7,377 bases of DNA from an uncultured Allobaculum sp. (GCA_948467695.1 CAOKFJ010000081.1:1-7377); one strand, 5' to 3'. Counted from the first letter of the stretch, positions 1 through 6,320 are shown. Numbers and translations are program-made. The notes: generated by a model not told the origin, from the sequence alone.

Positions 1-111
1 CTTCTCGTTTACGGCGCAGACAAAGATATGACCGACAAACAGGGAAACACAGCACTCAACTACGTGCGCGAGCACTGCAGAGCCCAGCTGGAGCCCATGC
101 TGGCCCTCTAG
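1..111 (+). CDS. C-terminal end of an ankyrin-repeat protein (5' part outside window)
   Basis: An open frame runs from the first base to a TAG at 109-111, giving 36 visible residues. The piece GADKDMTDKQGNTALNYV matches the ankyrin consensus pattern (GAD-x-N-x-x-D-x-x-GNTAL-x-x-A), so this is the last, probably capping, repeat, followed by a short helical tail ending in LEPMLAL. Ankyrin repeats are protein-binding scaffolds; the partner cannot be told from this fragment. The next gene starts 22 bases downstream and I see no terminator between them, so the two are probably co-transcribed. The start, the number of repeats and any other domain lie outside the window. Confidence 0.8.
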   Translation, partial: LLVYGADKDMTDKQGNTALNYVREHCRAQLEPMLAL

Positions 112-133
112 GCATCAGAAAGGATAATTTGTT

Positions 134-2206
134 ATGAGAGACTATAAGAGCAGCGAAGTCCGCAACGTCAGCGTTGTCGGCCATTCCGGCGCAGGAAAAA
201 CATCCGTTCTGGAAGCCATGTTGTACTACACCGATGCGACAGACCGCTTCGGAAAAACCACTGAAGGTTCGTCCCTGATCGACTTTGATGCCGAAGAAAT
301 CAAACGCGGCATCTCCATCTACACATCCATCGTTCCGATCGAATGGGATGAATGCAAAATCAACTTCATCGACACTCCCGGCTATCTCGACTTTACCGGT
401 GAAAAAGAAGCCGGCATGGCTGCAGGCGATTCCGTCCTGATCGTAGTCAATGCGAAAGACCCGCTCGAACCCGGCACACGTCTGGCGTACAAAGAAGCTT
501 CCGCTTCCAAGAAACCGACAATCTTCTTCATCAACCATCTTGACGAAGAAAACACATCCTTCGACGATGCCTACGCGAAACTTCACGAAGCGTTCGGCAA
601 ATCCGTAATCCCGTTTGAAGTGCCCATCATCGAAAACGGCGAATACGTCGGCACCATCAACATCCTCAAAAACAAAGCCTGGTACCATCATGGTCCCAAA
701 GCTTCCGATTCTGTAGCCCAGCCTGTTCCTGAAAGCATGGCAGACGAAGTGGCTATGTACAAAGACCAGATCGCTGAAGCAGTTGCCATGGGCGATGACG
801 AACTCATGGAAAAATTCTTCTCCGGTGAAGAATTCTCCGATGCAGAACTCACACGCGGCGTGCGCATTGGCGTTCGCAGCGGTGAAATCATCCCTGTATT
901 CTCCGGATCCGCAGTTGAATCCCGCGGTATCGGCCGTCTGATGGATCTGATCGTTACCTACTTCCCGTCCTACTCCGAAAAGGGAATCATCACTCTGGAA
1001 ACTCCCGAAGGCGAGCCGGTAGAACTGCTCACCACCGAAGAAGAAGTGATGACAGCCCAGGTATTCAAAACCATCATGGACCCGTTTGTAGGCCGCATCT
1101 CCTATGTCAAAGTTCTTTCCGGATGCCTCGCTTCCGACTCTCAGGTTGTGAACGGCAACACCGGCAAACCCGAAAAAATCGGCGCGCTCTTTACCATTAA
1201 AGGCCGCTTCCAGACCGCTGCCGGAAAACTGTTCACCGGCGACATCGGCGCCATCTCCAAACTGCAGAACACCAAAACAAACGACACGCTCTGCGCAAAA
1301 GGCACACGCCTTGTCAACAAGCCCATCGTCTTCTCCGAAGCGCTGTACGGTCAGGCTGTAAGCCCGAAAACGAAAAACGACGAAGACAAACTGTCCAATG
1401 GTCTCAACCGCATCGTCGAGGAAGATCCGACATTCCGTGTCGAGAACAACCCCGAAACACGCGAAACCGTTATCTACGGTCTTGGCGACCAGCATCTGGA
1501 CGTTATCGTCAACAAGCTGAAATCCAAATTCAAAGCTGAAGTCAACCTCGCTGATCCGAAGGTTACCTATCGCGAAACCATCACCAAAACTGCCGTTGGT
1601 GAAGGACGCCACAAAAAACAGTCCGGCGGACACGGCCAGTTCGGTCACGTATTCGTTGAATTCGCGCCCAACCCCGATGCTGAAGAACTCGTATTCGAAG
1701 AAAAAGTATTCGGCGGCGCTGTACCTCGCCAGTACTTCCCGGCTGTTGAAACCGGTCTGCGCGAAAACGCACTTGTCGGACCGCTCGCTGGCTACAAGAT
1801 GGTTAACGTCAAGACAACGCTGCTCGATGGAAAATACCACGATGTAGACTCCTCTGAAATGGCGTTCAAACTCGCAGCCCGTCTGGCTTATAAAGATGCG
1901 ATGACAAAATGCCGTCCCATCCTGCTCGAACCGATCATGAACCTGACCGTTCGCGTACCGGATGAATACACCGGAACCATCATCGGCGATCTGAACAAAC
2001 GCCGCGGCGCTATTCTGGGCATGGAACCCGAGGGCGACGAACAGGTGATCTCCGCTCAGGTACCGATGAAAGAGCTCTCCAAATACGCAATCGACCTTCG
2101 TTCGATGACTCAGGGTCTGGGCACATACTCCATCTCCATGGACCGCTACGACCCCGTTCCGGAAAATATTTCCGCACGCATCATTGAAGAAGCATCCAGA
2201 GACTAA
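134..2206 (+). CDS. fusA2: Elongation factor G paralogue (FusA2-type translational GTPase)
   Basis: A 690-residue protein with the full EF-G layout. The GTPase domain spans about residues 8-275: P-loop GHSGAGKTS (16-24), switch I region with RGIS (58-61), DTPGY (80-84), NHLD (134-137) in the NKxD position, and SGSA (257-260). Domain II is about 305-390, III about 395-470, IV about 475-595 (GRHKKQSGGHGQFG at 491-504 and VDSSEMAFK at 571-579), and V about 598-688 (GDLNKRRG at 618-625). The P-loop wording GHSGAGKTS rather than GHIDAGKT, together with the domain IV wording, fits the FusA2-type paralogues more than the housekeeping translocase. It is cytoplasmic and ribosome-associated by family. 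The role of FusA2 proteins is less certain than that of EF-G: translocation under special conditions, or a ribosome-linked regulatory role. The NKxD lysine, which normally helps hold guanine, is His. The ATG at 134 is preceded by a GAAAGGA-like site about 9 bases upstream. The gene follows the ankyrin gene by 22 bases and ends before a strong terminator. Confidence 0.92.
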   Translation: MRDYKSSEVRNVSVVGHSGAGKTSVLEAMLYYTDATDRFGKTTEGSSLIDFDAEEIKRGISIYTSIVPIEWDECKINFIDTPGYLDFTGEKEAGMAAGDSVLIVVNAKDPLEPGTRLAYKEASASKKPTIFFINHLDEENTSFDDAYAKLHEAFGKSVIPFEVPIIENGEYVGTINILKNKAWYHHGPKASDSVAQPVPESMADEVAMYKDQIAEAVAMGDDELMEKFFSGEEFSDAELTRGVRIGVRSGEIIPVFSGSAVESRGIGRLMDLIVTYFPSYSEKGIITLETPEGEPVELLTTEEEVMTAQVFKTIMDPFVGRISYVKVLSGCLASDSQVVNGNTGKPEKIGALFTIKGRFQTAAGKLFTGDIGAISKLQNTKTNDTLCAKGTRLVNKPIVFSEALYGQAVSPKTKNDEDKLSNGLNRIVEEDPTFRVENNPETRETVIYGLGDQHLDVIVNKLKSKFKAEVNLADPKVTYRETITKTAVGEGRHKKQSGGHGQFGHVFVEFAPNPDAEELVFEEKVFGGAVPRQYFPAVETGLRENALVGPLAGYKMVNVKTTLLDGKYHDVDSSEMAFKLAARLAYKDAMTKCRPILLEPIMNLTVRVPDEYTGTIIGDLNKRRGAILGMEPEGDEQVISAQVPMKELSKYAIDLRSMTQGLGTYSISMDRYDPVPENISARIIEEASRD

Positions 2207-2257
2207 TCAAGGATCGTCCTATGCATCCGGCAACGCACGGGATGCCATCCTCCGATC

Positions 2258-2290
2258 AGACCGCAAAGCGCAAGCAATGCGGTCTTTTTT
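2258..2290 (+). terminator. Rho-independent terminator after the EF-G paralogue
   Basis: AGACCGCA (2258-2265) pairs perfectly over 8 bp with TGCGGTCT (2278-2285). The 12-base loop contains a small GC-GCAA-GC element, which could form a GNRA-type mini-hairpin. A run of T follows to 2290. It lies 51 bases after the EF-G stop and before the exporter gene. Confidence 0.88.
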
Positions 2291-2342
2291 GCGTTTTCCA
2301 TTGAAAATATTTGCGTTCTGTTCCATCACAGGCAGCAGCGAA

Positions 2343-2371
2343 ACTACAAAAAACGAGTTTCGCGCTACAAT
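2343..2371 (+). promoter_or_regulatory. Possible sigma-A-type promoter for the ABC exporter
   Basis: TACAAT at 2366-2371 is one mismatch from TATAAT. ACTACA at 2343-2348 (three of six matches to TTGACA) lies 17 bases upstream. A promoter is expected here because a terminator ends upstream at 2290. The following leader holds a GGCAG/CTGCC inverted repeat near 2383-2399. The -35 is weak, so this is tentative. Confidence 0.3.
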
Positions 2372-2404
2372 CAATAAACTGCGGCAGAGCACTGCTGCCC
2401 ATAC

Positions 2405-2412
2405 AGGAGGTG
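2405..2412 (+). promoter_or_regulatory. Ribosome binding site that fixes the exporter start
   Basis: AGGAGGTG lies 11 bases before the ATG at 2424 (13 bases measured from the AGGAGG core, slightly long). The reading frame stays open back to 2184, through the terminator, but no other in-frame start has a comparable site, so 2424 is the supported start. Confidence 0.7.
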
Positions 2413-2423
2413 CATATCATCCA

Positions 2424-3308
2424 ATGAAAACAGTGAAGTATTTTTTATCGTTCTATAAACCATATATGTCGGCGTTTATCCTCGACCTGATCTGTGCCGC
2501 CGTAATCTCCGGCGTGGACATCGCGTTTCCGATGATCCTGAGCACCTTTACCGCGCAGGCGACGACAATGGACGCCAGTGCACTTTACCGCATTCTGCCC
2601 TTTGTGATTGGCGGAGTGCTGTGCATGTATCTGATCAAAACCGCGTGCCGCTACTATGTGACATGCCAGGGACATATCATGGGCGCACGAATGGAGCGCG
2701 ACATGCGACGCGATCTTTTCGACAAATACATGAAACTGTCAAACGACTACTATGACAAGACCAATACGGGAACACTCAGTTCACGCATGATTTCCGACTT
2801 GTTTGATATTTCCGAGTTCGCGCATCACGGACCGGAAAATCTGTTCATTTCGCTGATCAAAATTATCGGTTCGTTTACAATCATGGCGACCATGAATCTG
2901 ACGCTGACCGGCGTGCTGCTTGCGATCACACTGATCATGCTCATCTGCGCGTATCGCCAGAACGGACGCATGGAGCGCACGTATCGCGACAACCGCAAAA
3001 AGATTGCCAACATCAACGCAAAAGTTCTTGATTCGCTTGAAGGCATCCGCGTGGTCAAAGCATTCGGAAGCGAAAAGCGCGAAATGAAAAAATTCGGACA
3101 CGCCAACGAGCAGTTCCTTGTTTCGAAAAAACTACCGCGCGATGGGCGCCTACTATACGACCAACCATTTCTTCCAGGGCATGCTGTATACAGCGGTTCT
3201 TGGTGTAGGCGGCTATCTGATCGCGGCAGGAAAAATGCACGCATCCGAACTTGCGGCGTTTGCGCTGTATGTCAACGTCTTTGTCGCGCCGATCGATATT
3301 CTTCTTGA
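2424..3308 (+). CDS. ABC exporter fragment 1: transmembrane helices 1-4 and coupling regions
   Basis: The membrane half as read in its own frame, starting MKTVKYFLSF. Likely membrane helices are at about residues 15-38, 56-77, 140-160 and 160-178. The stretch 87-135 (RMERDMRRDLFDKYMKL, then the NTGTLSSRMISD region) is the usual cytoplasmic elbow of exporter domains. VLDSLEGIRVVKAFGSEKRE (201-220) is a strongly conserved helix of this family. True homology ends at residue 236 (about 3131); the remaining 58 or so residues to the TAG before 3309 are out of frame and are Arg/Cys/Ser-rich without sense. If translated alone it would be a truncated domain lacking helices 5-6 and the ATPase. Confidence 0.6.
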   Translation: MKTVKYFLSFYKPYMSAFILDLICAAVISGVDIAFPMILSTFTAQATTMDASALYRILPFVIGGVLCMYLIKTACRYYVTCQGHIMGARMERDMRRDLFDKYMKLSNDYYDKTNTGTLSSRMISDLFDISEFAHHGPENLFISLIKIIGSFTIMATMNLTLTGVLLAITLIMLICAYRQNGRMERTYRDNRKKIANINAKVLDSLEGIRVVKAFGSEKREMKKFGHANEQFLVSKKLPRDGRLLYDQPFLPGHAVYSGSWCRRLSDRGRKNARIRTCGVCAVCQRLCRADRYSS

Positions 3309-4158
3309 ATTCATCGACAGCTTCCTCAAAGGATATACAGGTTTCCGACGCTTTGAGGAAGTAATGAACGAAGTGCCGACCATTCAGGAAAAAGAAAACG
3401 CGCACGATCTCGAACTCAAAGATGGAGAAATCGAGTTCTCGAACGTATCCTTTGCCTACGATGAAGACTCTCCCGTTCTCGAAGACGTGTCATTCACCAT
3501 TCCCGCCGGAAAACGCTATTCGCTTGCCGGACCGAGCGGTTCGGGAAAGACAACCATCTGTTCGCTCATTCCGCGCTTCTATGATGTGAGCGGCGGAAGC
3601 GTGAAAATCGATGGACAGGATGTCCGCGATCTAACGCTCGATTCTCTGCGCCAGACTGTCGGTGTCGTTACGCAGGATGTGTATCTGTTCGATGGCACGA
3701 TTGCCGACAATATCCGCTATGGAAAATGGGATGCCACAGATGAAGAAGTTCTTGCGGCGGCAGAAAAAGCCAATCTGAGCGCTTTTCTTGAATCGCTGCC
3801 TGAAGGTCTCGAAACACGCGTTGGAGAAAAGGGAACCCGTCTTTCCGGCGGTCAGAAACAGCGCATTTCCATCGCGCGCCTCTTTTTGAAGGATCCGCGC
3901 ATTCTGATTCTCGATGAAGCGACATCCGCTCTCGACAACGAAAGCGAATACTATATTCAGAAAGCGCTCGAACGTCTTAGTGAAAATCGTACGTGTCTGA
4001 CCATTGCGCATCGTCTGTCCACGATCGAAAATTCCGATGAAATTCTCGTGATCGATGGACAGGGAATTGCCGAGCGCGGAACGCATCAGCAGCTGATCGC
4101 GCAGGACGGCCTCTACGCCTCCTATGTATCGCGCAATTTTGAAAACAGAAACGCTTAA
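3118..4158 (+). CDS. ABC exporter fragment 2: transmembrane helices 5-6 and nucleotide-binding domain
   Basis: Numbered from the TTG at 3118 (346 codons). Homology begins at about residue 5 (NYRAMG). Helices 5 and 6 are at about 20-37 and 46-66. The ATPase domain starts near 104: Walker A GPSGSGKTT (138-146), Q-loop Gln186, ABC signature LSGGQ (242-246), Walker B ILILDE (262-267), D-loop SALD (270-273) and switch His298 in IAHRLS. All catalytic elements are present, including the Walker B glutamate. I see no ribosome binding site before the TTG at 3118 or the ATG at 3142, so independent translation of this half is not supported. It ends with TAA at 4156-4158, followed by a terminator 62 bases later. 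Confidence 0.65.
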   Translation: MFRKNYRAMGAYYTTNHFFQGMLYTAVLGVGGYLIAAGKMHASELAAFALYVNVFVAPIDILLEFIDSFLKGYTGFRRFEEVMNEVPTIQEKENAHDLELKDGEIEFSNVSFAYDEDSPVLEDVSFTIPAGKRYSLAGPSGSGKTTICSLIPRFYDVSGGSVKIDGQDVRDLTLDSLRQTVGVVTQDVYLFDGTIADNIRYGKWDATDEEVLAAAEKANLSAFLESLPEGLETRVGEKGTRLSGGQKQRISIARLFLKDPRILILDEATSALDNESEYYIQKALERLSENRTCLTIAHRLSTIENSDEILVIDGQGIAERGTHQQLIAQDGLYASYVSRNFENRNA

Positions 4159-4220
4159 GCAAAACTCTGCTGCGGATGCACAATCTGCCTATGCATGGTT
4201 CTGATTTGTCACAAACACAC

Positions 4221-4269
4221 AAGCCGTCTTCTCAAGCCGGATTTCCGGTCTTTAGAGAAGACGGCTTTT
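4221..4269 (+). terminator. Nested-hairpin terminator after the ABC exporter
   Basis: A perfect 13-bp outer stem, AAGCCGTCTTCTC (4221-4233) with GAGAAGACGGCTT (4255-4267), encloses a 21-base loop. Inside the loop is a second inverted repeat CCGGA-TT-TCCGG (4237-4248). The outer stem runs straight into TTTT (4266-4269). The T-run is short. Confidence 0.75.
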
Positions 4270-4301
4270 CTGTCGTTCGTACAATGGAAGAAGAATCATA
4301 C

Positions 4302-4330
4302 GCGAATGAATCTTCGCATGCATTCGCATG
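4302..4330 (+). repeat. Inverted and direct repeats upstream of the EIIA-like gene (possible operator)
   Basis: GCGAATG (4302-4308) and CATTCGC (4321-4327) form a 7-bp inverted repeat. The 8-base word TTCGCATG occurs twice in direct orientation at 4313-4320 and 4323-4330, exactly 10 bases apart, about one helix turn. It lies 41 bases before the ATG of the next gene, where a repressor or activator site would sit. A TACAAT box occurs at 4280-4285 without a convincing -35. No regulator can be named. Confidence 0.35.
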
Positions 4331-4358
4331 ACATCAGCTTTGTCATTTTGCAAAGCAG

Positions 4359-4364
4359 AAGGAG
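4359..4364 (+). promoter_or_regulatory. Ribosome binding site of the EIIA-like gene
   Basis: AAGGAG with a 6-base gap to the ATG at 4371 is a near-ideal site and fixes that start. Confidence 0.75.
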
Positions 4365-4370
4365 TTTATT

Positions 4371-4811
4371 ATGTGGAAACTTTTTGAAGACATCAAAAAC
4401 GAGCTGAAAAAAGGCGAAGACGCGCTGAAAAACGACCTGGACCGCGATGAAAAAGAGCGCGAGGATGTCGCGCAGTTCATGCAGGAAGCTGTAATTGCCG
4501 GCTCAAAACTTGTTAAAGACAAAACAATCGTTTCACCGGCGGATGGCGAGATTGTCGCTGTCAATGACACGCCTGAAGGAATAGAGATCCGCCTCGACAA
4601 CGGGGACTGCGTCTATGTCAATTTCATGCTCTTCAGAACTTCATGTTCTGTTGAAGCCAGACCTGGTCAGAACGTGAAAAGCGGCGATGTGCTCGTTCGC
4701 TTCGAGCGCAATATGAGCGGTGCAAGCGTATATCTGTGCACAGCGAATATGGAAGACAAATATTCCGGCGATGTCATGAATGAAATCGAAGAGGAACTGG
4801 AAGAAGACTGA
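4371..4811 (+). CDS. Small EIIA(Glc)-like / lipoyl-hybrid-fold protein lacking phospho-histidines
   Basis: A 146-residue, acidic, soluble protein. Residues 1-50 are highly charged and helical (MWKLFEDIKNELKKGEDALK...), possibly a coiled coil. Residues 51-112 read as the core of a glucose-type PTS EIIA domain: SPADGEI (55-61), VNDTPEGIEI (64-73), DNGDCVYV (76-83), then GQNVKSGDVLVRFE (99-112), which is the typical closing 'G-x-x-V-x-x-Gd-L-x-x-F'. From memory of the family, the two active-site histidines fall at the positions occupied here by Glu69 and Asn84, so phosphate relay is not expected. The opening beta strands of a full-length EIIA are replaced by the helical segment. The tail (113-146) ends EIEEELEED. 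It is a stand-alone gene between two terminators. It may be a binding or regulatory protein; other barrel-sandwich families (M23 peptidase-like, biotinyl-like) remain possible because the shared GxxVxxGxxL pattern is generic. Confidence 0.6.
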   Translation: MWKLFEDIKNELKKGEDALKNDLDRDEKEREDVAQFMQEAVIAGSKLVKDKTIVSPADGEIVAVNDTPEGIEIRLDNGDCVYVNFMLFRTSCSVEARPGQNVKSGDVLVRFERNMSGASVYLCTANMEDKYSGDVMNEIEEELEED

Positions 4812-4855
4812 TCCAGCCAATCGATACATGCGACGCGCAGGTGAAAGAAATACAT

Positions 4856-4910
4856 AAAACGTGCCTCGACAGATTCACAACTCGTGAAGAACTGTCGAGG
4901 CACGTTTTTT
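4856..4910. terminator. Bidirectional nested-hairpin terminator between convergent genes
   Basis: A perfect 17-bp inverted repeat has its left arm at 4856-4872 (AAAACGTGCCTCGACAG) and right arm at 4892-4908. It starts with an A-run and ends with a T-run to 4910, so it can act on both strands. The 19-base loop holds a nested TTCAC/GTGAA hairpin (4874-4878 / 4884-4888). It lies between the ends of the EIIA-like gene and the minus-strand membrane protein gene. Confidence 0.9.
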
Positions 4911-4959
4911 CGCTGTGCAGATCAGGAAGCAGATAATTGTTCTGACGTGTTAACGTCTG

Positions 4960-5703
4960 TCAGGCTTTGTGGGCATGACTTGGAGCAGCGGAAGTCTGTG
5001 TTTTATGCGGAATCTGCTTTTTTCCGGATTTGGAGAACGAAGCTTTTTTGTAGAGCGGGACATAGGATGCTCTGGCTTCTTCCTCTTCCTGGTGTTTTTT
5101 CGTTTCAAAGCGCACATGATGAATGATCAGGTAGGTACAGGAGAGAATGTCGGTAAAAAAGAAGCACTGAAGCAGACCGGCGGCGATGGCTTTGGACTGT
5201 TCGAGTTCTCCGGTTCTAACCATTTTCCAGATCACGCACAATACGCACACTGAGGTAAAGGCGAGCAGCAGCCAGGAAAACCATATGAACATGTTGTCGC
5301 CGCTCGATTTGCTCATGAGATAGTTGAGCATGATTTCCGGGATGAGCGCCGCTTTTGCAAACAGGACATCTTCAAGCGTATCGCCTATGGGCAGATCGCG
5401 CCTGGTCATATAAATCAGAACGGACAGCGCACAGACCATCATCAGCGCCATGTCGGCAAGAAGAATCGGCGCGAATGCCTGTGTGCTTGAAAGATAGAAG
5501 GCATGCGTGCAGACAACTGTTGCATAGAGGAAGAATGCGAGCGCGTTGCGTTTTGTCATCACTGAATAAACGGTAATCAGAAGCAGACCGCAGATCAGCG
5601 AGGATACGCACAGAATCATCATTTCCGTGCTGTTCACAAAGCCAAGCATGAGGGAACACAAAAGCAGAAGGACCTGTGCCGTGTAGTAGAGAATTTTTTT
5701 CAT
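4960..5703 (-). CDS. Unrecognised multi-pass membrane protein
   Basis: A 247-residue protein starting MKKILYYTAQ at the ATG complementary to 5701-5703. The frame is open to a TTG at 5760, but only the 5703 start has a ribosome binding site (AAAGAG, complement of 5710-5715, 6 bases away). Hydrophobic segments at about 4-23, 27-47, 53-71, 77-98, 114-131 (weaker), 138-160 and 173-196 suggest six or seven membrane helices. The loop at 99-113 (TRRDLPIGDTLEDVL) is polar. The tail from about 198 is charged (KKHQEEEEARAS), then basic (KKASFSKSGKK) and ends with a His/Ser/Ala-rich stretch, so it is probably cytoplasmic. Cys and Met are frequent in the helices. I recognise no family motif and assign no function. 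It is transcribed divergently from the cupin gene and convergently with the EIIA-like gene. Confidence 0.8.
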   Translation of the reverse strand: MKKILYYTAQVLLLLCSLMLGFVNSTEMMILCVSSLICGLLLITVYSVMTKRNALAFFLYATVVCTHAFYLSSTQAFAPILLADMALMMVCALSVLIYMTRRDLPIGDTLEDVLFAKAALIPEIMLNYLMSKSSGDNMFIWFSWLLLAFTSVCVLCVIWKMVRTGELEQSKAIAAGLLQCFFFTDILSCTYLIIHHVRFETKKHQEEEEARASYVPLYKKASFSKSGKKQIPHKTQTSAAPSHAHKA

Positions 5704-5717
5704 AATCGTCTCTTTCC

Positions 5718-5771
5718 CATGCAGAATGAGGTTCGCTTGAAAATCGCAAACGAAACGCAATTTTCTGCATG
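5718..5771 (-). promoter_or_regulatory. Structured 5' leader next to the membrane protein start
   Basis: CATGCAGAA (5718-5726) and TTCTGCATG (5763-5771) form a perfect 9-bp inverted repeat. Inside it, GAAAATCGC (5739-5747) and GCAATTTTC (5757-5765) form a second pair with one mismatch around a 9-base loop. The pairs share three bases (5763-5765), so they cannot both form fully. On the minus strand this is the untranslated leader, and the 3' arm of the outer repeat ends against the ribosome binding site (5710-5718). An alternative folding control or a protein site is possible. Confidence 0.35.
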
Positions 5772-5786
5772 ATTCTTTCGATTTTC

Positions 5787-5792
5787 ATTGTA
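5787..5792 (-). promoter_or_regulatory. Possible -10 box for the membrane protein gene
   Basis: The complement of 5787-5792 reads TACAAT, one mismatch from TATAAT, 84 bases before the ATG and just upstream of the leader repeats. No good -35 is found at 16-18 bases, so the call is weak. Confidence 0.25.
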
Positions 5793-5849
5793 GAACGCCA
5801 TATCGCAAACCTGTTCTTGCGCGCTCAGGATCATGAAGTCATGCGGCAA

Positions 5850-5858
5850 TGCTAAAAT
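5850..5858 (+). promoter_or_regulatory. Extended -10 promoter for the cupin gene
   Basis: TGC-TAAAAT (5850-5858) is a TGn extended -10 element with one mismatch in the hexamer, 39 bases before the ATG at 5898. No convincing -35 is seen, which is common for extended -10 promoters. The gene's ribosome binding site AAGGAG is at 5887-5892, 5 bases from the ATG. Confidence 0.45.
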
Positions 5859-5897
5859 GGTTGAAGAAAAAGCGCGAATGGCGCAAAAGGAGATTGC

Positions 5898-6239
5898 ATG
5901 ATTCGAAATGAAATCTGCACCGATGTCGAACATCTTGCGGGCGGCAAAGGCACTGCACATGTGTATCACATTCAGTCAAGCGAAGAACTCGGTAAAGCGG
6001 GACGTCTGTACGCCCGCGTGGTTCTTGATCCGGGATGTTCGGTAGGCTGGCATCAGCACGTCGGTGAAACTGAACCGTACTACATTCTCAAAGGCGAAGG
6101 CACCTTTATCGACAACGACAAATCAAAAACCATCGTCACTTCGGGACAGATCTGCACGATCGAAAACGGACACTATCACTCCATCGAAAACAACGGCAGC
6201 GAACCGCTTGAATTCATGGCGCTGATCTACAATCTGTAA
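5898..6239 (+). CDS. Small single-domain cupin protein
   Basis: A 113-residue protein, typical of one-domain cupins. Cupin motif 1 fits the pattern G-x5-HxH-x4-E-x6-G exactly: Gly46, His52, His54, Glu59, Gly66. Motif 2 is Gly83-x-x-x-x-x-E-x-Gly91-x-x-His94-x-x-x-Asn98; only its usual proline is replaced (Glu89). His52, His54, Glu59 and His94 form the full metal-ligand set, so a bound divalent metal in the beta-barrel is expected. Such proteins are soluble; their activities range from sugar or small-molecule binding to isomerase, oxygenase or regulatory roles, and nothing here picks one. The ATG at 5898 follows AAGGAG by 5 bases. It is a single-gene unit with its own promoter and a terminator about 80 bases downstream. 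Confidence 0.88.
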   Translation: MIRNEICTDVEHLAGGKGTAHVYHIQSSEELGKAGRLYARVVLDPGCSVGWHQHVGETEPYYILKGEGTFIDNDKSKTIVTSGQICTIENGHYHSIENNGSEPLEFMALIYNL

Positions 6240-6320
6240 TCGCTTCAGACAGCCGCTTTTTGCGGTATGGATTTTCATCTTCTTTCGTCGTATTGAAGAA
6301 TGGTCTTTATGTAAAGAGAA

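Larger units (their letters stand above)
2424..4158 (+). pseudogene. ABC exporter (fused membrane and ATPase domains), broken by one frameshift
   Basis: Read across one frame change, this is a complete type IV (MsbA/BmrA-like) half-transporter of about 577-578 residues, the normal family length: six-helix membrane domain first, ATPase domain second, working as a dimer in the cytoplasmic membrane. Frame 1 carries residues 1-236 up to VSKK; the continuation NYRAMGAYYTT is in the next frame. The switch point is the A6 run at 3126-3131. Removing one A (A5) or adding two (A8) restores the join S-K-(K)-N-Y-R-A-M-G, which is how family members read at this place. No other stop or frame break is seen in 1.7 kb, and every ATPase motif is intact. 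This indicates either a very recent inactivation, a homopolymer error in the read or assembly, or +1 recoding. The substrate cannot be predicted. Many relatives are encoded as adjacent heterodimer pairs, but no second exporter gene is next to it here. Confidence 0.8.

Noticed and set aside
56..1840. A 594-codon open frame on the minus strand opposite the EF-G paralogue
   Set aside because: Its product is Phe-rich and of low sense with no domain pattern; it is antisense to a strongly conserved gene and is explained by that gene's codon use (few codons giving antisense stops).
2184..2423. Upstream extension of the exporter frame
   Set aside because: It would cross the EF-G stop and terminator and adds a sequence without homology; the strong ribosome binding site at 2405 supports the start at 2424.
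3126..3132. A-AAA-AAC, a classic -1 slippery heptamer, at the exporter break
   Set aside because: It is in phase only in the downstream frame, and a -1 slip there leads back to the upstream frame. The join needed is +1 (or -2), so standard -1 frameshifting does not explain it.
4195..4407. A 70-codon plus-strand open frame between exporter and EIIA-like gene
   Set aside because: It spans a terminator hairpin, overlaps the next real gene out of frame, and has no ribosome binding site or domain pattern.
6253..6265. CCGC/GCGG mini-hairpin just after the cupin as its terminator
   Set aside because: The stem is only 4-5 bp and lacks a following T-run; the 11-bp hairpin at 6321-6379 is the better terminator.
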